A stretch of 64,000 nt of DNA from Roseburia sp. 1XD42-34. Lineage in GTDB: Bacteria > Bacillota > Bacilli > Bacillales > Amphibacillaceae. The position numbers were made by a program, and so were the translations under genes. The DNA is taken from contig NZ_QWLJ01000002.1 in the NCBI RefSeq assembly GCF_009917385.1, positions 124,001 to 188,000 of the forward strand, given 5' to 3'. Below the pieces are notes generated by a model that saw only the letters and a program-made list of their open reading frames with translations, made no database searches and had not been told where the DNA came from. This document shows, in pieces, positions 45,529-54,709 of the stretch. The first letter of the stretch is position 1. Each line of letters opens with the position of its first letter.

Positions 45529-46257
45529 TTGATTCAAGCATATTTTGAAAAAATTCAAGAACGATTAACCATTGTAGAAAAGAAGGAAACGGACGTAATG
45601 AAAAAAGCAGCCAAAAAAGTGGCGGAAGCTATTGAAGCAGACGGAGTAATTCATTTATTTGGCTGTGGTCATTCACATATTTTAACGGAAGAAGTTTATT
45701 ATCGTGCTGGTGGACTTGTTCCGATTCATCCTATTCTTCACGAACCATTAATGCTTCACGAGGGTGCAGTTCGTTCTTCTACGTTAGAAAGAAAAAATGA
45801 TTACGCTAAAAATTTTATTACAGAACAGGGAATTGAAGCTGGCGATGTGGTGTTTGTGATTTCTACTTCAGGACGAAATCCAGTACCGGTCGATGTAGCA
45901 AATTTTGCAAAGCAGCAAGGGGCTTATGTTATTGGAATTACTTCCATTGCATATTCATCTAGTCAGCCATCTCGTCACACTAGTGGCAAGCATTTATATG
46001 ACGCAGTCGATATAGTGATTGATAACCATGCACCAGTGGGCGATGCGCTATTATCCCATGAAAAAGTAAAAGTGCCTTTCTCACCAAGTTCAACAGTCAT
46101 CGGTGCAGCAATATTAAATGCTGTGTTTGCGAAAGCAATTGAAAGCATGGCAGAGCAAGGCTTTGAGCCGCCTATATTCTTAAGTGGTAATATAGAAGGT
46201 TCAGATGAGCATAATCAACGGTTGGTAGAAAAATATAGCAATCGAGTGAAATTATAG
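45529..46257 (+). CDS. SIS-domain protein (UPF0309 type)
   Basis: Phosphosugar-binding protein of 242 residues. The SIS core starts HLFGCGHSHILTEEVYYRAGG, with the phosphate-loop serines in VISTSGRNPVPVDVA. The PFSPSSTVIGAAILN segment is typical of the UPF0309 group. Such proteins are isomerases, deaminases or sugar-phosphate sensors; no catalytic assignment is possible. TTG start behind AAGGAGG. Last gene of the PTS-linked cluster, implying a phosphorylated sugar intermediate. Confidence 0.87.
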   Translation: MIQAYFEKIQERLTIVEKKETDVMKKAAKKVAEAIEADGVIHLFGCGHSHILTEEVYYRAGGLVPIHPILHEPLMLHEGAVRSSTLERKNDYAKNFITEQGIEAGDVVFVISTSGRNPVPVDVANFAKQQGAYVIGITSIAYSSSQPSRHTSGKHLYDAVDIVIDNHAPVGDALLSHEKVKVPFSPSSTVIGAAILNAVFAKAIESMAEQGFEPPIFLSGNIEGSDEHNQRLVEKYSNRVKL

Positions 46258-46262
46258 AGTGA

Positions 46263-46292
46263 ACGCTCACTACCCGCTGCTGTAGTGAGCGT
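46263..46292 (+). terminator. hairpin ending the PTS-linked cluster
   Basis: 10-bp stem ACGCTCACTA (46263-46272)/TAGTGAGCGT (46283-46292) right after the SIS gene. The following ATTCAAAT is a poor U-tract. Confidence 0.55.
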
Positions 46293-46507
46293 ATTCAAAT
46301 GTATCTATAGGTGTGCCGTTGTAAGGAGAAAGTTCCTAATCAGGGGTACAGTTAGCTTGTATTTATCCATCATCATAAGCTATAAGTACCGATGCTTCAA
46401 CAATCACCGCACCCTAATACTGCGCGGATATCTCTACAGGGTTTTGGAGTTTTATTACTCTAAATCTATCTTCATTTAAAGTGAGGTGATCCATTTAATA
46501 AAAAATG

Positions 46508-46927
46508 TTAATTTAGCTTTGGATTTGGGCCATATTTATTTTCATTCGGTTCACTATCCAAAATTGACAAGATAATTAGAATAATTCCACCAATAACTGG
46601 AATAAGAATGATAAAATACCACCAACCTGATCTACCTGTATCATGCAATCGGCGAACAGTTACAGCTATTGCTGGTAAAATCATAGAAATATAGAATATG
46701 GAGATTAAAAATGATAATATTCCTTCGATGATACCCATTTTATCAGTTGCGTTGATTGAGTCATAGCCTGGATCATTAGCTAGTAATTCAGGATTTACTA
46801 GTGAGAGCAAAAAACCGCACACAAAAAGAATTAGTAGGAAAACCAAATTAAACATCCAAAACTCTTTTCTTCTAGCGCGTCCTCTAAAAGTAGCGTAATT
46901 TTTTAAGCATTTTATAAACCATTTCAT
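46508..46927 (-). CDS. DUF805 membrane protein
   Basis: 139 residues: MKWFIKCLKNYATFRGRARRKEFW (split by position; residues 1-24) is the classic DUF805 opening. Four hydrophobic segments follow, with VRRLHDTGRSGWWYFIILIP between the third and fourth. Function unknown. An in-frame ATG 12 codons upstream exists, but AAGGGGG is placed for the internal ATG at 46927. Confidence 0.88.
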   Translation of the reverse strand: MKWFIKCLKNYATFRGRARRKEFWMFNLVFLLILFVCGFLLSLVNPELLANDPGYDSINATDKMGIIEGILSFLISIFYISMILPAIAVTVRRLHDTGRSGWWYFIILIPVIGGIILIILSILDSEPNENKYGPNPKLN

Positions 46928-47209
46928 ACTTTTCTTATCCCCCTTGTTAAAAAAAGACTCCACTTATTAGTATGGAAACAGATACTAGAATAGGAAGTCT
47001 TGTGTGGAATACTAGCATGGGTTAATAAGCCAATTCCCCTTTCATATTGCGAAGTAGTTTTTTACCCATCTATGTCCATCCGAACTATGATCTTCTCCTC
47101 TGCTTGCTCCCCACAATCAAAAATTATATCATGAAATCCCATTTATTCAAATGTTTTACATATATTGTATAAGGAACGATACGATTTCGACAAAATTTTT
47201 AAAACCCAT

Positions 47210-48043
47210 TTATCTTCCTTTATATCCTCTGCGATTTATTTCCTGTACGCTATGAACCGTTATATAAGCATCTTTATCCACTCTTTCGATGATCCGTTTT
47301 AAATGAACGATTTCTTGTTTGTTTATTACAATGTAAAGAATTTCTTTATTGGCTTTCGTATAACCTCCTTTTCCTTCTAAAACAGTAATCCCGCGCGACA
47401 TGTTGTTGGTTACTTTTTCTAAAACCTCATCCGGGTGACTAGAAATAATAAGAACAGCAGTACGTTCATTTGCCCCTTCCACAATAATATCAATAGCTTT
47501 GGCACCAACGTAAACAGAGATCAAGGTATACATTGCTTTTTCCTGCCCAATGACAAATGCAGAAATCCCAATTACAGCAATATCTGTGAGTAGCATTCCT
47601 TTTCCGAAACTCCAGCCAATAAATTGATTAAGTAATCGAACAATAATGGCAGTTCCACCGGAGGTTCCGCCAGTTTTAAAAATTAGTCCTAACCCAATTC
47701 CGACAGTTAAGCCAGCAAATAAGGCAGCTAGTAGCGTATCTCCGTTTCCAGCTTTGCCAATGTTTTCTGTTATATGTAAAAAAAAGGAGGAAAATACGAT
47801 AGATAAAATCGTATAAATCATGACACGTTTACTAAAATATCGGTAACCGATAGCTAGCAAAACAGCGTTAATAGCGAAGTTAACGATGCCGGTAGACCAG
47901 TCAAATAAATAGTAAGTGACAATTGATATACCAATGACACCGCCCTCTGATAGGTTGTTGGGGATCGCAAAGTAATTAATTCCAAACGCAAAAATAAAGG
48001 ACCCAATAATAATCAAACTGCTTTCTTTTATCCATTTTCCCAC
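47210..48043 (-). CDS. YitT-family membrane protein
   Basis: 277 residues from the GTG at 48043, which has AAGGAG eight bases upstream; the GTG three codons earlier abuts that site. There are five to six hydrophobic segments in the YitT_membrane part (about 1-190, with FKTGGTSGGTAIIVRLL) and a cytoplasmic DUF2179 domain (about 200-277; ITVLEGKGGYTKANKEIL). Function unknown; DUF2179 may bind a ligand. Monocistronic. Confidence 0.88.
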   Translation of the reverse strand: MGKWIKESSLIIIGSFIFAFGINYFAIPNNLSEGGVIGISIVTYYLFDWSTGIVNFAINAVLLAIGYRYFSKRVMIYTILSIVFSSFFLHITENIGKAGNGDTLLAALFAGLTVGIGLGLIFKTGGTSGGTAIIVRLLNQFIGWSFGKGMLLTDIAVIGISAFVIGQEKAMYTLISVYVGAKAIDIIVEGANERTAVLIISSHPDEVLEKVTNNMSRGITVLEGKGGYTKANKEILYIVINKQEIVHLKRIIERVDKDAYITVHSVQEINRRGYKGR

Positions 48044-48540
48044 TGTAAGCACTCCTTTCCTAACTAAATTCTACCAGTCATCATTTTAAATAAAAAGTCT
48101 AAAGATAGGTTTAAAATCTTTTTTAAGGATAAGAATCAGTAACAACTTGGACACAGAAAAAGCGTGCTTCTTTTTTCAAACTCTGAAGAACATGTTTCCT
48201 ATAAAGGCGATGAAGGAAAAACTCCATAAAACAAAGCAATGATTCCTTTCCATCTTATTGCGCACAATGTAATTTATATGTGTTATACTATTCGAAAAAG
48301 TTTCCAGAGATTTGGAGATAGGTTCGATGGTTGGAAAAAATCAAAAGCATACTATATGGGGGGCGTTCAAATAAATTTTGATAACGTTCATAAATATACA
48401 TGTGAAGGGAATCACTCATTTCTTTCTTATTTGTAGGAAACTCTACAAATAAGAAGCAGGACTGAAGTAGGAATAGATATATATGAATGAAGAAAGTAGA
48501 TGTATTACAATTCTTATCACGTATACAAGTACTATTCAAC

Positions 48541-48688
48541 CCCCCTTAGGAGTTGAATAAATCAGTACTGTAGAAATTCTAAGTCGGCGATAACCGCACC
48601 AAAGTGTCTGATTCTTTAGGTCATCGTTTTGGACTACTAGAGCAGTAGGGATGGTTGAAAAAAACCGCTGATGGAAGATTCACTTTAT
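48541..48688 (+). repeat. family A repeat, shorter copy A4
   Basis: Retains the later part of the family: AACCGCACCAAAGTGTCTG, TCTTTAGGTCATCG, GAGCAGTAGGGATGG and the closing GATGGAAGATTCACTTTAT. It lies in the 740-bp gap between yitT and the RpiR gene. The remainder of the gap has no supported gene. Confidence 0.65.
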
Positions 48689-48783
48689 GCTATGTTTATG
48701 AAGTAAACGATTGAAAAACGAAGTGGATCTAAAACTTGAATTTCCGTTTCTATTATTCCAATCTTTTTAAGGAGCGACAATGA

Positions 48784-49617
48784 ATGAAGAAACTTATCCA
48801 GGAAAAATATGACCAATTAAGTGAGGCACAACGGAAGGTTGCTCGTTATATGTTAAAAAACATGGAGGAAGTTGTTGTTTTATCAGCCCAGAAGATTGCT
48901 ACCTTGTCTGATGTAAGTGAAGCAACTGTCCATCGTTTCGCTCAAACTTTAGGATATTCCAGTTTTATAGAATTAAAACAAGCCATCCATACAACCGTAC
49001 GGAATAACCAACGAGCACTTAACAATTTGCTCACTACAACAGCTGAAAAACCAGATTCTTGGTTAGAAAAGCATTTTCTGCAGGAAGCAGATAATATTGC
49101 TTATACTAGTAAAACAGTGACGGAAAGTGATATTCAGGCTACCGCCGCAAAACTTTTGCAAGCAAAGCATATATGGATTGCTGGTTGGAGGCTAGGCCTA
49201 TCTATTACGACTTATATGCGATTTGTTTTTTCATATATGTTAGGTAACTCCACCTTAATCCCACAAGGAGAGGCTGCTGAATACAGCGCCCATTTTAAAA
49301 AAGCTGATGTTCTCATCGCAAGTGTGTTTCCACGTTATGATCGTAAAACACTTCAAATAATTAAATTGGCAAAAGACAAAGGAGTACAGATTATTATTTT
49401 AACTGATTCATCATTATGTCCGGCTTGTAGATATGCAGATATCGCTTTATTTGTAAGGACAACATCAAAAGGATTTCTAGACTCTTATACAGCTGCACTT
49501 TCTGTGTGCCAGGCCATTGTAAATGAAATATCCTATCTAGGAGGTGAGCGGGTTAAAAAAAATATTAAGCAAATTGAAGCAAATTATCCAGCTTTTTTAG
49601 AGAAAAGCGAATCTTAA
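48784..49617 (+). CDS. MurR/RpiR-family transcriptional regulator
   Basis: 277 residues. N-terminal HTH_6 domain (1-77; LSDVSEATVHRFAQTLGYSSF) and a C-terminal SIS domain (about 110-250) that would bind a phosphosugar effector. The ATG follows AAGGAGCGACA. It precedes an MBL-fold hydrolase by 15 bases and a complete ABC importer, so it probably regulates them. The SIS domain hints that a phosphorylated sugar or amino-sugar derivative is the signal. Confidence 0.9.
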   Translation: MKKLIQEKYDQLSEAQRKVARYMLKNMEEVVVLSAQKIATLSDVSEATVHRFAQTLGYSSFIELKQAIHTTVRNNQRALNNLLTTTAEKPDSWLEKHFLQEADNIAYTSKTVTESDIQATAAKLLQAKHIWIAGWRLGLSITTYMRFVFSYMLGNSTLIPQGEAAEYSAHFKKADVLIASVFPRYDRKTLQIIKLAKDKGVQIIILTDSSLCPACRYADIALFVRTTSKGFLDSYTAALSVCQAIVNEISYLGGERVKKNIKQIEANYPAFLEKSES

Positions 49618-49632
49618 TAGGAGGATGGAATA

Positions 49633-50367
49633 ATGAAATTACATACGATTGGTTATTGGGGTGCGTATCCCAATATAAACGAAGCAACATCGTGCTACCT
49701 TATAGAAGACAATCAGACGAAAATATTACTGGATTGCGGCAGTGGTGCACTCTCTAAATTACAAAATGTAATCAAGTTAGAGGAATTAGATGCAGTATTG
49801 ATTAGCCATACGCATACGGATCATATGGCGGATATTTACAGTTTGGAATATGCGATGCTCATTTTACATCAGCTTGGGAAAAGAAAAGAGCCGTTGGATG
49901 TGTATGTGTACACAGATAACGTTAGTGATTTATTATTTGAGTTTCCACATGTTATGCGTGTTCATCCAATTCATCTATCTGAGTCTATCAACATCGGATC
50001 GCTAAGCGTAACTTTTGCGGAAACGATACATGAAATTCCGTGTTGTGCGATGAAAATAAGTGATCCACAGGGCAGTGTACTCGTATATTCTGCTGATACA
50101 GGCTACTCAAAAAGGTTAATTGATTTCGCAAATAAAGCGGATACATTACTGATTGAGTGCAGTTTTTATGCTGAACAACAAGGGTTAACAAAAGGTCATT
50201 TGGCTAGCTATGAAGTAGCTGAAATTGCTAGTAAAGCAGCTGTGAAGAATATTATCCTTACACATTTTCCTCACTATGGGGATATTAACCAGTTGAAAGC
50301 AGAAGTGGAATCTAAAACAGATCAATCTGTTTATCTTGCGAAAGAAGGACTTACCATCACTATATAA
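49633..50367 (+). CDS. MBL-fold metallo-hydrolase, YhfI/RNase Z-like
   Basis: Cytoplasmic metallo-beta-lactamase-fold enzyme of 244 residues. The HxHxDH motif is SHTHTDH (about 57-63), a further histidine is in ETIHEIPC, the Asp is in VYSADTGYS and the last histidine is in ILTHFPHYG. It resembles B. subtilis YhfI and RNase Z-like phosphodiesterases, so a phosphodiester or lactone substrate is possible. ATAGGAGG precedes the ATG. Sits in the RpiR operon directly before the ABC importer. Confidence 0.86.
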   Translation: MKLHTIGYWGAYPNINEATSCYLIEDNQTKILLDCGSGALSKLQNVIKLEELDAVLISHTHTDHMADIYSLEYAMLILHQLGKRKEPLDVYVYTDNVSDLLFEFPHVMRVHPIHLSESINIGSLSVTFAETIHEIPCCAMKISDPQGSVLVYSADTGYSKRLIDFANKADTLLIECSFYAEQQGLTKGHLASYEVAEIASKAAVKNIILTHFPHYGDINQLKAEVESKTDQSVYLAKEGLTITI

Positions 50368-50383
50368 ATGGGAGGATTTTATT

Positions 50384-51931
50384 GTGAAAAAAGTTGGAGG
50401 CAAAGCTTTTCTGTTATTGTTCTTTGTTTCTGTATTACTCGTAGCATGTTCAGATAAAGGTGCGAATGAAGCTGGCGAACAGGCAGCTAAAGCAAATGAA
50501 AATGAAGAAAAAATGGGTGGTACCATTCGAGTTGCAATGAGTACAGAGGTAGATAATTTAGATCCTTATCAATCAGCGGCAACCGATACAATGTCGATAA
50601 TGGATAACGTGTATGATGGTTTATTAGATACGAACGAAACGGGTGAATTAATACCTGCAATTGCAGAATCCTACGACATTTCCGAGAATGGTCTTGTATA
50701 TACATTTAAATTAAAAGAAAATGTAACGTTTCATGACGGTACTCCATTAACTGCTGAAGATGTGAAATATTCTTACGAAAAGCTAGCTGGCCTAAGTGGA
50801 GAAGAGCCAATATCCTCACAATATGAAGTAATTGAAAAAATTGAAACCCCTTCCGATTTTGAAGTCGTCATTACATTAAAAGAAAAAAACTCTGCTTTTT
50901 TAGCTGCAACTATTCGTCCGATTTTGCCTGTGGATTACGATAACCATAGCGAAAAGCCGATTGGTGCAGGACCATTTAAATTTGCTGAATATAAAGTAGG
51001 CCAAGAGTTACGCTTAGTAAAAAACGAAGACTATTATAATGAAAAAAAAATACCAAACTTGGATGAAGTATTGTTTAAGATCATGCCTGATTCCGAATCT
51101 GCTATTCTAGCGATGCAATCTGGTGAAATAGATGTCATTCCGGGGATTTCTTCTCAGGGTAAGGAACAGCTTGGTGATACGATTGAGACTATATCGGCTC
51201 CACAAAACATGGTGCAATTAATGGCGTTAAACAATCAAGTAGAGCCGTTAAATGATATCCATGTACGGAAAGCAATTAATTTAGCCATTGATAAAGATAT
51301 GATCATCGATATAGTAGCTGAAGGAGATGGAGTGAAGTTAGGATCTAATTTTAGTCCTTCGATGCAGCTTTACTATCAGGAAGGTCTTGAAGATATGTAT
51401 CAAACGAATATCAATGAGGCTAAGAAATTATTAGCAGAAGCAGGATATCCAGATGGATTTGATTTAGAATTAACGGTTCCATCTGATTATCCATTTCACG
51501 TTGATACAGCTCAGGTCATTACAGAACAATTGGCTCAAGTAGGAATTCAAGTAGAAATTAAATTAATGGAGTTCAGTACATGGTTGGAAAAAGTTTATAA
51601 TGAAGCGCAATACGAAAGCACCATTATTGGCTTTACTGGAAAACTAGATCCATATGAAATCCTGCGTAGGTATGTAAGTGATTATGATAATAACTTTGTA
51701 CAATATGAAAATAAAGCATATGATAAACTCATTCATGATGCGTTGCTGGCTACCGATGAAGCAGAAATGGCAAACATTTATAAACAAGCGCAAACGATGT
51801 TGGCAGAGGAGGCAGCTTCTGTATTTATTATGGATCCTTACCGAACGGTTGCCATGAAGAAGGGTTTGCAAGGGTGGAAGATGTATCCGATTCAAAAGTT
51901 TAATTTAGAAGACTTATATTACACACAATAA
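50384..51931 (+). CDS. ABC importer substrate-binding lipoprotein, family 5 (Opp/Dpp type)
   Basis: Exported lipoprotein of 515 residues. Signal peptide with lipobox LLVAC (Cys about residue 22), an acidic linker, then the SBP_bac_5 fold starting GGTIRVAMSTEVDNLDPYQSA. YTFKLKENVTFHDGTPLTAEDV and the DIHVRKAINLAIDK segment are diagnostic. The GTG start at 50384 is set by GGGAGG; an upstream ATG would destroy the signal peptide. Family 5 proteins bind peptides, nickel, glutathione or oligosaccharides; the ligand is not readable. Confidence 0.93.
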   Translation: MKKVGGKAFLLLFFVSVLLVACSDKGANEAGEQAAKANENEEKMGGTIRVAMSTEVDNLDPYQSAATDTMSIMDNVYDGLLDTNETGELIPAIAESYDISENGLVYTFKLKENVTFHDGTPLTAEDVKYSYEKLAGLSGEEPISSQYEVIEKIETPSDFEVVITLKEKNSAFLAATIRPILPVDYDNHSEKPIGAGPFKFAEYKVGQELRLVKNEDYYNEKKIPNLDEVLFKIMPDSESAILAMQSGEIDVIPGISSQGKEQLGDTIETISAPQNMVQLMALNNQVEPLNDIHVRKAINLAIDKDMIIDIVAEGDGVKLGSNFSPSMQLYYQEGLEDMYQTNINEAKKLLAEAGYPDGFDLELTVPSDYPFHVDTAQVITEQLAQVGIQVEIKLMEFSTWLEKVYNEAQYESTIIGFTGKLDPYEILRRYVSDYDNNFVQYENKAYDKLIHDALLATDEAEMANIYKQAQTMLAEEAASVFIMDPYRTVAMKKGLQGWKMYPIQKFNLEDLYYTQ

Positions 51932-51956
51932 CCGTCACGTAAAGGGGATATCCACT

Positions 51957-52901
51957 GTGAGGTATTATCTATACAAATTTTCTATGTTTGGCATAACACT
52001 AGTTATGGTTTCCCTCATCATCTTCTTTGTCTTTCAGCTATTGCCAGGTAATCCAGCCCAAATCATTCTTGGGCTGGATGCGGATGAGCAACAAGTGCGA
52101 CATTTAGAGCAAGAATTAGGACTGGATAAACCAGCAATAGAAAGGTATATTGATTGGATAGCTGGTGTATTTCAAGGCGACTTAGGGGAATCGTTACGTT
52201 ATCAATTACCTGTGAGCGAAGTGCTTGCTGACCGTATCCCTGTTACAACTTCTATTGCAATCTTAGCAACGGTACTCACGGTTGTTATTGGTATCCCATT
52301 AGGAATTCTAATTGCACGGACAGACGGAAAAATAATATCCGTGTTTCTATCAATGATCACGCAATTAGGCATATCAATTCCTTCTTTCTGGTTTGGTTTT
52401 ATGCTCATCTTATTGTTTTCCGTCACCTTAAATTGGGTTACATCATTTGAATACGTATCTTGGTCGGATGATTTTTTTGGTGCACTAAGGTCCCATTTTT
52501 TACCATCCCTATCCATTGCGATTTCAAATATTGCTATTGTTATTCGTTACTTAAGAAATACGATTTTAGATCAGAGGAAGATGGATTATGTACGAACAGC
52601 AACATGCAAAGGTCTATCCGAACGAGCAGTCTTATATGGACATGTGCTAAAAAATGCACTAATTCCAGTAATCACAATCATGGGATTAATTACTGCAGAT
52701 ACACTTGGGGGCAGTATTATTATTGAAAATGTATTTGCGCTGCCCGGGTTAGGCAGCTTACTTATTCAATCGATTACGTCCAGAGATTTTCCACTGGTGC
52801 AATCTATGGTGCTCTATATTGCTGTTATCGTATTAGTGATCAATTTTACCGTCGATCTATTATATAAACTAATCGATCCAAGAATAAGGCAGAAGGGGTG
52901 A
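51957..52901 (+). CDS. ABC permease, DppB/OppB type
   Basis: Inner-membrane permease of 314 residues with six hydrophobic segments. The amino-terminal TM domain ends LPGNPAQIILG. The EAA loop reads YVRTATCKGLSERAVLYGHVLKNALIPVITIMG (about 215-247). GTG start at 51957, 25 bases after the lipoprotein stop. Works with the next three genes. Confidence 0.92.
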   Translation: MRYYLYKFSMFGITLVMVSLIIFFVFQLLPGNPAQIILGLDADEQQVRHLEQELGLDKPAIERYIDWIAGVFQGDLGESLRYQLPVSEVLADRIPVTTSIAILATVLTVVIGIPLGILIARTDGKIISVFLSMITQLGISIPSFWFGFMLILLFSVTLNWVTSFEYVSWSDDFFGALRSHFLPSLSIAISNIAIVIRYLRNTILDQRKMDYVRTATCKGLSERAVLYGHVLKNALIPVITIMGLITADTLGGSIIIENVFALPGLGSLLIQSITSRDFPLVQSMVLYIAVIVLVINFTVDLLYKLIDPRIRQKG

Positions 52902-52905
52902 TCAG

Positions 52906-53715
52906 GTGATTAAAAAACACCGACTCCCATTATATATTGGGTTAACTTTTGTATCTATTGCTTTTATCATGATGCTGATTAGCTTGTTTTATACACCATA
53001 TGACCCTAATGCAATTGATCCAACGAATCGACTTGCTTCTCCTTCACTGACACACTTATTTGGAACAGACAATTTTGGCAGGGATATTTTTAGTCGTGTA
53101 ATGGAAGGGGCGAAGACTGCATTTTTAATTGGAACGGTTGCAGCCTCCATTGGTTTATTTTTGGGTTTTCTGTTAGGTGCTAGTGCAGGTTACTTCGGGG
53201 GCTGGATAGATGAACTAACCATGCGCTTTATTGATGCGATGTTAGCTTTTCCAGGGATATTGTTAGCGATTATGCTGATCGCCGTTTTTGAGCCTGGGAT
53301 GAAGAATACGGTCATTGCGTTAGGGATTATGAGTATACCTGCCTTTGCCCGAATTATTCGTAGCAGTTTTATTCAATATAAATCCTATGATTTTGTTAAA
53401 GCTAGCATTGCAAAAGGTGGAGGTGCTATTCATATTATGATCAAACATATTCTACCAAATGCCGTCTCTCCAATATTAGTTGCAGCCAGTTTAAGTTTTT
53501 CAGGCTCCATATTGGCGGAATCTGGTTTAAGTTATTTAGGTTTAGGTGTGCAACCACCGGATCCGAGCTGGGGAAGAATGCTAAAGGAAGCGCAGCCTTA
53601 TATTACTTCCGCTCCATGGTATGTTATCATTGTTGGAATGGTGATTACCATATTGGTGTTAGGATTCAATTTATTAAGCGATGGGTTACGTGATGTCCAT
53701 GATAAAAAGGCATAG
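52906..53715 (+). CDS. ABC permease, DppC/OppC type
   Basis: Second permease, 269 residues. Starts with a helix, then DPNAIDPTNRLASPSLTHLFGTDNFGRDIFSRVM typical of OppC. The EAA loop is YDFVKASIAKGGGAIHIMIKHILPNAVSPILV (about 165-196). GTG start, four bases after the previous stop and behind AAGGGGTGATC. The C-terminus is LSDGLRDVHDKKA. Confidence 0.92.
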   Translation: MIKKHRLPLYIGLTFVSIAFIMMLISLFYTPYDPNAIDPTNRLASPSLTHLFGTDNFGRDIFSRVMEGAKTAFLIGTVAASIGLFLGFLLGASAGYFGGWIDELTMRFIDAMLAFPGILLAIMLIAVFEPGMKNTVIALGIMSIPAFARIIRSSFIQYKSYDFVKASIAKGGGAIHIMIKHILPNAVSPILVAASLSFSGSILAESGLSYLGLGVQPPDPSWGRMLKEAQPYITSAPWYVIIVGMVITILVLGFNLLSDGLRDVHDKKA

Positions 53716-53728
53716 GGGGGAAATAGTG

Positions 53729-54709
53729 ATGGCACCTTTATTATCGGTTCAAGCGCTCGATGTCGCCTTTCAGCTTCCTGAAGGGGAGTTTCTTGCTTTG
53801 GAAAACATTTCATTCCATATATATCCGAATGAAGTGGTCGGAATTGTAGGCGAGTCCGGTTGTGGAAAAAGTTTAACATCGCAAGCAATTATGGGGATAC
53901 TCCCGGGAGTTGCCAGCATCAAACATGGTAACATCTCGTTTCAAGGTTGTTCGTTAAACGATTTATCTTCTAGAGAATGGCAGGAGTTAAGAGGAAATGA
54001 GCTAACGATGATTTTTCAAGAACCAATGACATCGCTTAATCCAGTATTGACGATTGGCAGACAAATTGCAGAAGTATTAAAAAAACATACATCGCTTTCG
54101 AAAATAGAAAGAAAGCAGCAAGTGATTAAAACAATGAACGAGGTAGGTTTACCACGAGCTGAAGCATTATGGAAAGCTTATCCTCATCAACTTTCCGGTG
54201 GAATGCGCCAACGCGTCTCTATAGCGATGGCGCTAATTAGTAGACCAAAGCTTATGATTGCGGATGAGCCTACAACTGCTTTAGATGTAACTATTCAGTC
54301 CCAAATATTAGATCTATTCCAAACAATCAAGCAAAACCACAGCACATCATTATTATTTATTTCCCATGATTTGGGCGTCATACAGGCAGTTTGTGATCAG
54401 GTAATCGTCATGTATGCAGGACGAATTGTAGAACAAGGGAAGGTAGAGAAACTGATCAGCGAACCGAAACACCCCTATACTCAGAGTCTTATTCAGTCCA
54501 TCCCTGACGCTACAAAACGTGGACAACGATTATATACCATCCCCGGGACTGTCCCGCACTTGCAAGAAAGGCAGGTAGGATGTCCATTTTCAAATCGTTG
54601 CACATATAAATTAAAGCAGTGTGAAACGTCATTCCCAGACACATATGAATTTGACGACGGACATACGGTTGCTTGCCATTTATTTGCTAAAGAAGGTGAC
54701 GGGAATTGA
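53729..54709 (+). CDS. ABC ATPase, DppD/OppD type
   Basis: 326 residues. Walker A GESGCGKSL, Q loop MIFQEPMTSLNP, signature LSGGMRQR, Walker B LMIADEPTTALD, switch FISHD, and the C-terminal oligopeptide-transporter extension with four cysteines (CPFSNRCTYKLKQC...ACHLF). In related Dpp/Opp ATPases such a tail carries an iron-sulfur cluster. ATG at 53729 follows AGGGGGG; the frame extends upstream into the permease gene without a start site. Forms a heterodimer with the next gene. Confidence 0.92.
   Translation: MAPLLSVQALDVAFQLPEGEFLALENISFHIYPNEVVGIVGESGCGKSLTSQAIMGILPGVASIKHGNISFQGCSLNDLSSREWQELRGNELTMIFQEPMTSLNPVLTIGRQIAEVLKKHTSLSKIERKQQVIKTMNEVGLPRAEALWKAYPHQLSGGMRQRVSIAMALISRPKLMIADEPTTALDVTIQSQILDLFQTIKQNHSTSLLFISHDLGVIQAVCDQVIVMYAGRIVEQGKVEKLISEPKHPYTQSLIQSIPDATKRGQRLYTIPGTVPHLQERQVGCPFSNRCTYKLKQCETSFPDTYEFDDGHTVACHLFAKEGDGN

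Noticed and set aside
46285..46479. 64-codon open frame after the SIS gene
   Set aside because: Begins inside the terminator-like hairpin region, with no ribosome site and no recognisable protein features.
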